64,000 nucleotides of DNA, taken from Thiothrix sp. (GTDB lineage Bacteria > Pseudomonadota > Gammaproteobacteria > Thiotrichales > Thiotrichaceae). Each line of letters opens with the position of its first letter. Position 1 is the stretch's first letter. The DNA is taken from NCBI RefSeq assembly GCF_028714775.1, contig NZ_JAQTLS010000010.1, positions 113,757 through 177,756 of the forward strand. Reading direction: 5' to 3'. Below the pieces are notes generated by a model that was not told the DNA's origin, did not search any database, and saw nothing but the letters and a program-made list of their open reading frames with translations. The translations under genes and the position numbers were made by a program. Below are positions 1 through 8,232 of this stretch, in pieces.

Positions 1-2
1 TG

Positions 3-770
3 CTGTTATTGACCATGCTGACCCAAGTCGGCGGGCTAGTGCTATTGCTCAGCCTTCCGCTGTTGAACCTGATCCAGCTCGCCTCTTGCTGGCAACAAAG
101 TGTGTTGCGCCTCGGGGTGTTCCTGTTGGTTTACGCGCTATGTGTGTTTGTGATTGTACCGAAACTTGCCAGTTGGGGTGGGCGTGTGCCGCTGCTTTGC
201 ACTGCGACTGCTGATGCACCGTTACGTCCCGCGAATTTCGGCTATTGCTTGCTGATGCGTAATTATGTCACGCCTGACACCAAAGCCCATTTGGTGCGTG
301 TTGCCCAACAATTCCGCCAGCATTATCCCAATGGCACGGTACGTTATCTGGATGCGAATTTTCCGTTTATGAATGGTTTCCCGTTGCTGCCGCACTTGAG
401 CCACAAGGACGGCAGGAAGGTTGACCTTGCCTATTTCTACCAGCGCAAAGGGTCGCAGGAATCGGTGGATTTTTCCCCTTCTTGGCATGGCTACTGGTTT
501 TACGAGCAACCTGCGTCCCGGCAAAAAGCGGCATGTACGGGGCAAAAAAGCTGGTTACGCTGGGATTTTGAGGGGTTGCAATCCCGCTATGCAGCCTATG
601 AAATCGACGCGGAACGTACCCGTGCCTTGTTGCAATTGCTGGTGGCGGATGCGCAAAAAGTGCTGTTGGAACCGCATTTGCAGGTACGCTTGGGCGTACA
701 AGCCGCTAACCTTAAGTTTCAGGGCTGTCGTGCGGCGCGGCATGATGACCATATCCATGCGCAATGGTGA
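3..770 (+). CDS. Membrane-anchored LAS-type (M15/M74-like) metallopeptidase, 5' end outside or at window edge
   Basis: The reading frame is open from the first bases, so the true start may lie upstream; a TTG at 9 is the first possible start seen. Two hydrophobic segments (about residues 7-25 and 33-52, counting from that TTG) would anchor the protein in the inner membrane. The rest is periplasmic-looking. A SHKDGRKVD motif (His132, Asp139) and a C-terminal DDHIH motif (His248, His250) match the zinc-ligand pattern HxxxxxxD...DHxH of LAS peptidases (MepA, VanX, M15 peptidases), which cleave peptidoglycan peptides. Length and fold beyond these motifs do not let me assign a specific family. The function as a cell-wall endopeptidase or carboxypeptidase is inferred from the motifs only. 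Confidence 0.6.
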   Translation: MLLTMLTQVGGLVLLLSLPLLNLIQLASCWQQSVLRLGVFLLVYALCVFVIVPKLASWGGRVPLLCTATADAPLRPANFGYCLLMRNYVTPDTKAHLVRVAQQFRQHYPNGTVRYLDANFPFMNGFPLLPHLSHKDGRKVDLAYFYQRKGSQESVDFSPSWHGYWFYEQPASRQKAACTGQKSWLRWDFEGLQSRYAAYEIDAERTRALLQLLVADAQKVLLEPHLQVRLGVQAANLKFQGCRAARHDDHIHAQW

Positions 771-938
771 GTTAGGGTGTAAGTGGAGGAACTTTAAGTT
801 GAGAAAAGATAAAATTTTGCGCACTATTGGTCGCTAATGTTTACACAGCACCGAACTTTTCCGGCTTGTTATCGGTCAATGCTTCAGGCAATACAGAATT
901 AAACAACGATTACCAATATCCTTGCGGGCGTAACAATC

Positions 939-1373
939 ATGAAACGATACATTCTCACAACTTTTGCCCTATGCTGTTTCTCAAGCACGCTGTGGGCGGC
1001 GGGAAATTACCCGGTCAAAAACTTTAAACCCTCCCCGAAAGCGGATGTGCAAGCCTTTGAAAGCGTGATGCAAGCAGTTGCGGCGCAATCCCCCAAAAAG
1101 GTATTAACGCCGCTGCAATTATTGCGTGGTTTGCCGATGGATGCAGAGAGTAAGGTGAAAACTTACACTTGGTGTGCAAAACCCGTGCATGGCAAACAAG
1201 TTTGCACCCTGCGCGAAGAAAACCTGCCCGACGATTCCGTGGCAGGTTCATTGCAAAAGATCACGTTTACTGCCACCAAAACAGCGTGGCAAGTCACTGC
1301 GATCCAACGGGCATGGCGTTGTCAGGTTGGACGCGGCAATGCGGCGGCTTACCAAACCAGATTGTGCAAGTGA
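939..1373 (+). CDS. Hypothetical exported protein
   Basis: 144 residues. The ATG at 939 gives a clear signal peptide (MKR, hydrophobic stretch, cleavage after a WA-A type site near residue 21), which is why I prefer it over an upstream in-frame start. The mature part has four cysteines (in WCAKP, QVCTL, WRCQV and the C-terminal RLCK), enough for two disulfides in the periplasm. I recognise no family. It sits 170 bp after the peptidase gene in the same direction, with no clear sign of coupling. Confidence 0.6.
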   Translation: MKRYILTTFALCCFSSTLWAAGNYPVKNFKPSPKADVQAFESVMQAVAAQSPKKVLTPLQLLRGLPMDAESKVKTYTWCAKPVHGKQVCTLREENLPDDSVAGSLQKITFTATKTAWQVTAIQRAWRCQVGRGNAAAYQTRLCK

Positions 1374-1438
1374 TGGCATGAAACAGGCGGTTCGTTATTG
1401 AACCCCGCCTGTTGTTGCGCCGATGAAAAGGAGGCCGC

Positions 1439-1636
1439 TTATTTTTTGCTGGCTTTCTCCTTCTCAACCGCATCAATAATGCTTTGGGCATCCTTGCCAT
1501 ATTTGCGGGTGGTCATCTCAATGTACATGGCTTTCATGCCATCGTTGTAGTCACGTTTTTTGTTGTTTGGGCATGATTTAAAAATCAGACCCAAAAGAAA
1601 GCCGATCATTCCACCGACCCAAAAGCTAGCTGGCAT
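1439..1636 (-). CDS. Small single-TM hypothetical protein
   Basis: 65 residues with one N-terminal hydrophobic helix (about residues 4-20) followed by a charged, lysine-rich tail ending KEKASKK. The start lies after a GGGGGAC stretch on the minus strand that can act as a ribosome binding site. No family recognised. It stands alone between an exported protein and the cvfB-like gene. Confidence 0.5.
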   Translation of the reverse strand: MPASFWVGGMIGFLLGLIFKSCPNNKKRDYNDGMKAMYIEMTTRKYGKDAQSIIDAVEKEKASKK

Positions 1637-1824
1637 CGAAGTCCCCCTATGCTAAATGACCTCAAAAATTATAAGTCTATAATATAGGCGAACTTAATCA
1701 AATTTGCGGCAGAATTGCGCAAAATTTTCTGCCCTGAATGGATAGCCTGCGGTGAACCATGTCAGCCAACCGTGCCAAAGCGTGCGATAATCCCCGTAGC
1801 AAACACTAAGGAAGGAACAACTTC

Positions 1825-2655
1825 ATGTTAAAACTGGGTCGGCATAACCTCTTGCGGGTGGTGAAAGAAACGTCATTCGGCGTGTATCTGGATGGTGCGA
1901 ATTACGGCGAAATCCTGCTGCCGAAGCGTTACGTGCCGCAAGGCTGCAAAGCCGATAGCTGGCTGAAGGTGTTCATCTATCTGGACTCGGAAGACCGCCT
2001 GATTGCCACCACCGATGCCCCGCTGGTCAAGGTGGGCGAATGCGCTTGCCTGAAAGTTGTCGCGCTCAGCCGTTTCGGGGCGTTTTTGGATTGGGGCTTG
2101 CCCAAGGATTTACTGGTTCCACGCCGTGAACAAGCGCATCCGATGCAGGAAGGCCAGTCCTACGTGGTTTACGTTTATGTCGATGAAAAAACTGAAACTA
2201 TCGCTGGCTCGTCACGGCTGGAACTGTTCCTCAACGAATTCAGCACTGGCTACACACCCCGCCAAGCGGTGGATTTGCTGATTTATGAGCGCACTGACAT
2301 GGGTTTCAAAGCGGTAATCGACGGTACACACCTCGGTTTGTTGTATGCCAACGAAGTGTTCCAGCCCTTGCGTGTTGGGCAGCGGGTGCAGGGCTATATC
2401 AAAGCGATCCGCCCCGACCGGAAAATTGACCTGATGCTGCAATTGCCCAGTGCAGTGGCGCACGATGAACTGACCCAGAAAATCCTTGACCACTTGCAAG
2501 CGCGGGGTGGCAGTTCCGATTTCAGCGACAAAAGTTCACCGGAAGCGATTTACCGCGAGTTTCAGGTCAGTAAGGCGCATTTCAAACGCGCCATCGGATT
2601 GCTCTTTAAGCAGCAGCGGATTTTGCTGAGTAAGGAAGGGATTCGGTTGGTTTAG
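1825..2655 (+). CDS. cvfB: CvfB-like S1-domain RNA-binding protein
   Basis: 276 residues with tandem S1-type OB folds: the repeated FGVYLD/FGAFLDWGL segments near residues 18 and 85, a third near 150-200, and a C-terminal winged-helix part (VSKAHFKRAIGLLFKQQRI). This is the layout of the CvfB/YitL family, conserved RNA-binding proteins reported to affect virulence-factor expression in staphylococci. Role in this organism is unknown. A purine-rich AAGGAAGG precedes the ATG at 1825. Confidence 0.8.
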   Translation: MLKLGRHNLLRVVKETSFGVYLDGANYGEILLPKRYVPQGCKADSWLKVFIYLDSEDRLIATTDAPLVKVGECACLKVVALSRFGAFLDWGLPKDLLVPRREQAHPMQEGQSYVVYVYVDEKTETIAGSSRLELFLNEFSTGYTPRQAVDLLIYERTDMGFKAVIDGTHLGLLYANEVFQPLRVGQRVQGYIKAIRPDRKIDLMLQLPSAVAHDELTQKILDHLQARGGSSDFSDKSSPEAIYREFQVSKAHFKRAIGLLFKQQRILLSKEGIRLV

Positions 2656-2705
2656 GCCATCGCTTCCACATCCATTAGCTGTGCATCAACTTCTTTCCGG
2701 GATGT

Positions 2706-3167
2706 TTACGCTGGTTTTTTGGTCGTGCTGTTATCGTGCATGACCTGTGTCCACGTTGATACCTCTTGGGACATCAGGGTTTCAGCCCGCATGACCAGTG
2801 TTTGAAAAGCGTTTTCATCGTTGTAGGGAGCACTTCGTGTAGCAAACAGAAACTGTTCACGTTTGAGTTGTTCACAAGTGGTACGGTACTGAATCCAGTT
2901 TTCCTGATGCTTGAGAAAGGTGTTGATCGCCATCGACAGGGCAATCGCTACCCCTAACGTGCCGACAACCCATTGCCCGAAGGGAATTTGTGTACCCATG
3001 CCGGATAGGAAGGGGATTAGGGCTGCCGCAACGATTTCTACCAACCGCAAGCGTTTGAAGCGGGATTGGTTGAAGGCGCTTTTCTTTGAGTACCAGTTAA
3101 TCTGGTCGTTGAGGCGCTGGTCTATGTATTCTTCTGCGCTCAGGTAGATGGAGTTGTTTTCTGGCAT
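2706..3167 (-). CDS. SLATT-domain (DUF4231) two-TM protein
   Basis: 153 residues. Two hydrophobic helices (about residues 44-60 and 65-84) are followed by a conserved stretch with WIQYRTTCEQLKREQFLF, the signature of DUF4231/SLATT proteins. SLATT proteins are predicted membrane effectors that associate with nucleotide-signal or protease-linked conflict systems (established family knowledge; pore formation is a prediction there). It is the last gene of a compact minus-strand set: the protease gene ends 20 bp upstream. A GAGGA ribosome binding site precedes the ATG. I infer that it acts at the membrane as the effector of the four-gene cassette. Confidence 0.75.
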   Translation of the reverse strand: MPENNSIYLSAEEYIDQRLNDQINWYSKKSAFNQSRFKRLRLVEIVAAALIPFLSGMGTQIPFGQWVVGTLGVAIALSMAINTFLKHQENWIQYRTTCEQLKREQFLFATRSAPYNDENAFQTLVMRAETLMSQEVSTWTQVMHDNSTTKKPA

Positions 3168-3187
3168 GGTTTTCCTCTTTGTTATGG

Positions 3188-4708
3188 CTATTGTAATCTG
3201 GCTTTTATTTCATTTAACAGAACACCCTCGTTAAGTTTTTTGTCTTTCAGGGCGCGATGGTGAACGGCTATGGCATGAAGTTTCTTGGTGAAAACAGGGG
3301 AACCTGAATTGCCTTCTTCCGTAGGGCTTCGGTAGCGGACGTACTGGTTCTCGTATTCCGTGAGACTGTTATCATAGAGGGAAACTGCCATTTCATTACC
3401 GGAGGGATGCCCAATGACGTATATCCGTTGTTCGTCAGGATTCTCTGTGTTAATGACAGGCAGGTGGGGGAACGGATCAATGCTGCTGCTGCCTTGCGGG
3501 GCTTCTATGCGCAGGATACTTATATCAAGCTCTGTGCGGAGTGAGCTGTAAAGGAGTTCGCCGAGAACGACTTTGGGACGGTTTGGAATACGGGTGAATT
3601 CAACCAAGGCTTCTTCCGGTATCAGCGGAGCTTGGTCTTGTGGATGGGGGCTGATGACATGGGAATTGGTTACGAAAACAGGGGCGTCGCCCCATGCGGG
3701 TTTGAGTTTTGATCCAGTGACAAGGAATCCTGTCCCTTTGGGTGAGCCTGTAGTACTGTCAGAAATACGGGCAATGGCATTGCAACGGCTATACATGGTG
3801 TCAAGCCATTGCATGTAAATGACACCTTCTTGTCCCCAGACTGCTTCAAATCCGGCACTGTTGCGGGCGCTGTCGCCGATGTTGTGTAGTTCAACCTTGC
3901 TGCCATCACGTTGCAGTAACGCATATTCAAGCACGGGCAAAATGCTTTTACCGATGGATTTGCCTTCAATTTGCCAGATTTCTTTAAGTTGGCGCAAAGT
4001 ACTGCTGATCTCGAATGCATCTGCATCAGCGTGGGTAAGGTATTTCTGAGTATATCCCAGCGCGGTTTGCTCATCATCAAGGGCAACTGCTGCTTCTAAC
4101 GCAGTAGCGTAATCCCACGCATCCGCTGTTTTTTTGTATTTGATTGTTTCCAGCAAGTCTCTGGCTATTTTGGCAGGGTCAAGTCTGTCACGTAGGGAGA
4201 TTCCATCACGGCGGGCGCGGCTAATCAGTGCAACAAGGTTGATGCCTCTCCAGCGAGAGTCGCCCAGTTTTGATTTCCAGTCCTGCTTGTAAGCAGTGAT
4301 GGCATTACGCAAGTTGTCTGCTCCGCCTTCATTTACATAGAGCTGCTTGTATGCGCGTCCCAGCAAACCACGAACTTCATAGCCTTCTTTTTCTTTTGAA
4401 TCATGTTTCTGGGCGAGTCCTTCAAGTTCCCGGATACCTTGTTCGAGTTTATTTTGATCCAAGATGGCTTGTGTCCATTGGCGACGAATCAGCAGGTCAT
4501 CGTGTCCTGCGAGACAGAATTGCCCCGCCACATGCTCAAGTTCCTTGAATCTGCGTTTGCGTCGTAACAAGGACAAGGTTGCCTTGATTTGCGGGGGGGA
4601 AAAGGTAGCGGGATCAATTTTATCTGCCAGTGTCCTTATGTCTTGAAAGCGGTATTCCTTTAAGGCCAGTTCCAGTTCTTGCAAGTAGTCTTCGGGTTGT
4701 AAAAGCAT
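3188..4708 (-). CDS. Helical-repeat N-terminus fused to trypsin-like serine protease
   Basis: 506 residues from the ATG at 4708. The frame is open to 4855, but 4708 is chosen because it lies 4 bp after the hydrolase stop and has an AGG-type ribosome site inside that gene's end. Residues 1-250 are alpha-helical and TPR/TRAFs-binding (DUF4071)-like. Residues about 305-485 form a chymotrypsin-fold protease with GTGFLV, NSHV (His350), LDISIL (Asp395) and GNSGSP (Ser468), so the catalytic triad is complete. No signal peptide is seen, so the protease should work in the cytoplasm. Such cytoplasmic trypsin modules are typical of bacterial conflict systems. Placed between an alpha/beta hydrolase and a SLATT protein, it may act as a protease switch. 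Confidence 0.8.
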   Translation of the reverse strand: MLLQPEDYLQELELALKEYRFQDIRTLADKIDPATFSPPQIKATLSLLRRKRRFKELEHVAGQFCLAGHDDLLIRRQWTQAILDQNKLEQGIRELEGLAQKHDSKEKEGYEVRGLLGRAYKQLYVNEGGADNLRNAITAYKQDWKSKLGDSRWRGINLVALISRARRDGISLRDRLDPAKIARDLLETIKYKKTADAWDYATALEAAVALDDEQTALGYTQKYLTHADADAFEISSTLRQLKEIWQIEGKSIGKSILPVLEYALLQRDGSKVELHNIGDSARNSAGFEAVWGQEGVIYMQWLDTMYSRCNAIARISDSTTGSPKGTGFLVTGSKLKPAWGDAPVFVTNSHVISPHPQDQAPLIPEEALVEFTRIPNRPKVVLGELLYSSLRTELDISILRIEAPQGSSSIDPFPHLPVINTENPDEQRIYVIGHPSGNEMAVSLYDNSLTEYENQYVRYRSPTEEGNSGSPVFTKKLHAIAVHHRALKDKKLNEGVLLNEIKARLQ

Positions 4709-4712
4709 GGGG

Positions 4713-5600
4713 TCAAACCTCACGTTGGCACAAGCGTCGCAGTTGTTGCCTAAATTGCGTCCCTTTAAGATATTTGGTTGAAGAATGTCGCCATGTTCCC
4801 TGATTCGATTCACGAATATCAATGACGACCTGTTGCCCATTTTGGCGGAAGTCATTAGCTAGGCGAGGATCGGGACGGGCTACCATGTCGAGAGGATCAT
4901 AAATATTCACCCAGTCGCCACGCAGTTTTACCGGAAATCCATTGTCCCGTGTCCAGATCAATTTATCTTGTATTTCGTCAATTCCCAGAGGACTGCCAAT
5001 TGTCATGAAACTGTCAATCAATGGACACTCGTTTACTCCAGTCATTACATCATAAGCAATAAACGACCCTTGGCTATGACCGACGATTATTTTTCTGGCA
5101 TTGACAGGGATTTCTCTTAAGTTATTGATCACCCTTGTGCGGATAATGTCTCTAATACTTTGTACGTTGAAAAGATAGTCATGCGCTTCCCGCATGAACT
5201 CAGCCATGATTTTGTTTTTCAAAAACGCAGGCAAAGGGATGCGCTCGAAGCCAGAGGAAAGGCTGCTTTCTGGTGTGCCGTCTGGTGATTCATTGATTTC
5301 AGGGAATCGTTTGTGCAGTGCTCTTGTCCAGTCATTTTCAGACAGTTCAGTATTACCTGCGCTAAGTTCCTCAGTTGGGTCATCGGCTAGACTTTCATAG
5401 GTAGATGAAGCTAAAGGGGTTGCGTAAAACAAATCCGCCCAGTATACAAAGCTCGTTGTTACGCCCGATTCTCCCAGATCAAAACCCTGATCCGTTGCAG
5501 TAGGCATCGACAATGCTTCAAGCCATATGCGCTTTAGTTCGGATGGGCTAGGTTTATTGGCAAGCCCATGAATAAACGTGACATGGACGGGATTGCTCAT
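4713..5600 (-). CDS. Alpha/beta hydrolase (PGAP1/lipase-like)
   Basis: 295 residues without signal peptide. An N-terminal TFIHGL strand-loop supplies the oxyanion region, GHSQG places the nucleophile at Ser176, the acid is likely in YDPLD (235-239) and the base is likely His272 in WRHSS. This is the layout of cytoplasmic lipase/esterase-like hydrolases seen as effectors or processors in conflict cassettes. The gene starts 9 bp after the RyR protein gene stops and ends 4 bp before the protease start, so the genes are almost certainly co-transcribed. Substrate unknown. Confidence 0.78.
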   Translation of the reverse strand: MSNPVHVTFIHGLANKPSPSELKRIWLEALSMPTATDQGFDLGESGVTTSFVYWADLFYATPLASSTYESLADDPTEELSAGNTELSENDWTRALHKRFPEINESPDGTPESSLSSGFERIPLPAFLKNKIMAEFMREAHDYLFNVQSIRDIIRTRVINNLREIPVNARKIIVGHSQGSFIAYDVMTGVNECPLIDSFMTIGSPLGIDEIQDKLIWTRDNGFPVKLRGDWVNIYDPLDMVARPDPRLANDFRQNGQQVVIDIRESNQGTWRHSSTKYLKGTQFRQQLRRLCQREV

Positions 5601-5609
5601 AACATTCTC

Positions 5610-7409
5610 CTATATGGAAATTTTATTATCCGAGGCTAACACTTTTCTGACACTTTCTATTTGATTCAAGTCTTTTTTTCGCTCACTTTCCGACAAATCC
5701 TCCCACAGTACAATCGACGGATGCAGCCGTTCCGGGTTGTTGCGTGTTTCCCCATACCGCCAGCCATTGACCAGCCGTTCGTGCCGCCACGAACGGTGTT
5801 CCAGCCGACTCAGCAACTCGCGCCGTTCCGCTGGCTCATCCAGCCGGATGGATGCATCAAGTACCAGCGGTTTGCCGGGTTTAAACGGGATGCCGATGCT
5901 TGCCAGTTTGACAGGCAGATGGTCGCCGGAACGTCGGTTGGCGGCACGATAAGTTTCTGCCAGTTGTTCCCACGGCTTCATGCTGTCTGCTGACATTGCC
6001 GTGCCGGGGTCAGCCTGCAACATGCTTTGGCGGTAAGCTTCGTGTACAGCGCGGGCATTGCGTTCCATTTGTGCTAGCCGCGCAAGGTCGAATATCTGTT
6101 CCGCCATGCCGAATGGGATTAGTGGTGTCGTGGTATCCTTATTGGCGGAATCCAGCAGGGCATGGATGCCTTCGCTCTGCCCTAAGCGCACGTAAAACGG
6201 CACTTGCCAGCAGTTAAACAGCAGCGTTTGCTGGTGCAGGCTCATAGCACGGCGGAAGTTTGCTTCATCATCGCTGCCGCAACACAAGACTGCTGTTACT
6301 GGCACGTTAGCCCCTGTTAGCGCGGCAACCTGTGCCAGTTTGGTTTCATCCAGCTTGAAGATGGTGTTACATTCCAGTGCATACAAACCGCCGATCACCT
6401 GTTCCGCTCCTGTCCTGCCATTGGCAAACACCGGGTAACGTGCCACCAGTAATTGCCGCTGCTGTTCCGCGCCTTCGCCCAGCAGGGTAAATACGGGTGG
6501 GGCGAAATCCTTGTAAGGTGAAATTTTGGCGTATTGGCAAATCAAGGCTTCCACCAGTGGGCTGAAACCGGCAAACACCAGATGCACTTGCTGCTGCCCG
6601 TGCTGGTCTGCCCACGTATGCGGCGGATACTGGTTGAAATACCAGCGTGCGAGTAGGGTGTCAGCGTTGTAAGCGCAAGGGTTTAGCCGTTCGCTGGGTT
6701 GCAAGAAATGCCGGTAGTTTTCGTTGCCCAGCCCATCGGTCAACATGCTGTCGCTCACCGCCAGATACAAATCTAAGGCAGGGGTATTCGCGGGGCGTTC
6801 TTCCATTACCTCTTGCGCGGCTTTGGCAATTTGCAGGTTGATGTCAGTGGATGCACCGCAGGCGATCACGGCCTTAGCGGAGGTTGCGGCAGCCGCCCGC
6901 AGGTCATTTGCGCACGTGGCATCGCCGTACAACAGCATCACGCCCTGTTGCTGACACCAGTTTTCCTGTTCGCTTTCGATATGGTCGAGCAGTACGACAA
7001 TCTGTTGCTTCCGGTCGCTATTTCGCAGATTGCTGATGAAAGCCTGCCCCTGTCCGTTGAGGCTGCATACAATGATGTGGTCGCTATAGCGCCATTTGAC
7101 ATGCGCTGCCCTAAGGTTATCACCCAGCAATACCCACCCCAATCGCAGCAGGATGCCATAGAAGGCGATGTAACCTAGTATTTGCCCGATGATAATGAAG
7201 CCCGTGCGCAGGTTCATTTCCTCCGGTTTAATGAATTCGCTGTTCAGTAAAAGATTGGCGGCGCTATAGAGTGAGTTGCCGAGAGGTTGTTCCAATTGCG
7301 ACCAGAAACCCAGAAACTGTGCAATGAATGCCAGCAAAGCCACCCCGAGCAGCAGGGAAAACCAAGGGGTTGTTTCGCGGTTACGGTTTTTGGGGTTGGT
7401 CGCCGACAT
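5610..7409 (-). CDS. Two-TM TrkA-N (RCK-like) protein with C-terminal RyR domain
   Basis: 599 residues from the ATG at 7409; a TTG two codons upstream is also open. Two N-terminal TM helices (about 17-37 and 68-92) are followed by a Rossmann TrkA-N/RCK-like unit beginning HIIVCSLNGQG (about 105-230) and a second Rossmann-like unit starting VHLVFAGFSPLV. The C-terminus (about 525-580) has NGWRYGETRN, LHPSIV and ESERKKDLN, the ryanodine-receptor RyR domain signature. Bacterial RyR domains have been proposed to bind nucleotide-derived signals in conflict systems. It is the first gene of the hydrolase/protease/SLATT set, so I infer it is the membrane sensor. Confidence 0.8.
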   Translation of the reverse strand: MSATNPKNRNRETTPWFSLLLGVALLAFIAQFLGFWSQLEQPLGNSLYSAANLLLNSEFIKPEEMNLRTGFIIIGQILGYIAFYGILLRLGWVLLGDNLRAAHVKWRYSDHIIVCSLNGQGQAFISNLRNSDRKQQIVVLLDHIESEQENWCQQQGVMLLYGDATCANDLRAAAATSAKAVIACGASTDINLQIAKAAQEVMEERPANTPALDLYLAVSDSMLTDGLGNENYRHFLQPSERLNPCAYNADTLLARWYFNQYPPHTWADQHGQQQVHLVFAGFSPLVEALICQYAKISPYKDFAPPVFTLLGEGAEQQRQLLVARYPVFANGRTGAEQVIGGLYALECNTIFKLDETKLAQVAALTGANVPVTAVLCCGSDDEANFRRAMSLHQQTLLFNCWQVPFYVRLGQSEGIHALLDSANKDTTTPLIPFGMAEQIFDLARLAQMERNARAVHEAYRQSMLQADPGTAMSADSMKPWEQLAETYRAANRRSGDHLPVKLASIGIPFKPGKPLVLDASIRLDEPAERRELLSRLEHRSWRHERLVNGWRYGETRNNPERLHPSIVLWEDLSESERKKDLNQIESVRKVLASDNKISI

Positions 7410-7462
7410 ACTCAATCCGTTTGGGTGGTTGGAAAGCTATCTGAAGTGTAACCCAAAATTGC

Positions 7463-8050
7463 TCAAGGGACAGGGCTTGGCTTTTCCAACGCCAACCACT
7501 GCAAGGCAATAATCGCCATTGATGCTTGGATTTTGCCTGCCTTTAACCACGCTATCACCGTTTGGCGCGGCACGACGGAAACGCGGATGTCTTCGTGTTC
7601 CTCCGGTAAGCCGTGGATACCAGTGGGTACTGCCGATAAATCCACCGGCGCGTAATACAAGCTGACGATTTCGGTTGAGCCGCCCGCGCTGGGGTAGTAG
7701 TCCATGATGTGTTCCACGGTGTCGATGGTGCACCCGGCTTCTTCTTGGGCTTCGCGGCGTGCCACATCTTCATTGCTTTCGCCGTCTTCGGTGATGCCTG
7801 CGACGATTTCGAGCATCCACGCGCCTTGCGCATCCCGCAAGGCTGCACCGGGGCGGAATTGTTCCACGATCAACAGCGTATCTGCTACCGGGTCGTGCAG
7901 CAGTACCGCCACCGCATTGCGCCGTTCGAAAATTTCTCGCCTGACCGTGCCTGACCAACCACCTGCAAACAGTTCGTGGCGGAATTCGTAGGCTTCCATG
8001 CGGAAAAACCCCTGATACAAAATTTGCTGCTTGAGGATGTCGAATTTCAT
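7463..8050 (-). CDS. nudF: ADP-ribose pyrophosphatase (Nudix, NudF-like)
   Basis: 195 residues. The Nudix box GxxxxxExxxxREAQEEAG is complete (GITEDGESNEDVARREAQEEAG region, about residues 92-115), and the flanking strands match NudF, which hydrolyses ADP-ribose to AMP and ribose 5-phosphate. It lies 53 bp upstream of the TrkA-N/RyR gene on the same strand and could be co-transcribed. NudF is usually a housekeeping gene, so the adjacency may be chance, but ADP-ribose derivatives are among the ligands proposed for RyR-domain systems. Confidence 0.85.
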   Translation of the reverse strand: MKFDILKQQILYQGFFRMEAYEFRHELFAGGWSGTVRREIFERRNAVAVLLHDPVADTLLIVEQFRPGAALRDAQGAWMLEIVAGITEDGESNEDVARREAQEEAGCTIDTVEHIMDYYPSAGGSTEIVSLYYAPVDLSAVPTGIHGLPEEHEDIRVSVVPRQTVIAWLKAGKIQASMAIIALQWLALEKPSPVP

Positions 8051-8232
8051 GGAATCGCGGCTCAGGTTCTGGTGTGTAGGCAGTTGAATTGTCGAGGCAG
8101 TGTGTAACAGCGGGCGGGGAATTGCAATTTCGTGTGAAGCCTATCAACTTATGCGGCACAGCACTATGTGACGCGCCGCGTTCCCCGCGTTAGAATGCCG
8201 CTTTACTGGAATTTTCGTTGTAGGAGTACACC

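Noticed and set aside
3188..4855. Longer start for the trypsin-like protein (4855)
   Set aside because: The extra 49 residues overlap the hydrolase gene and read as out-of-frame sequence; the ATG at 4708 with spacing of 4 bp is the better start.
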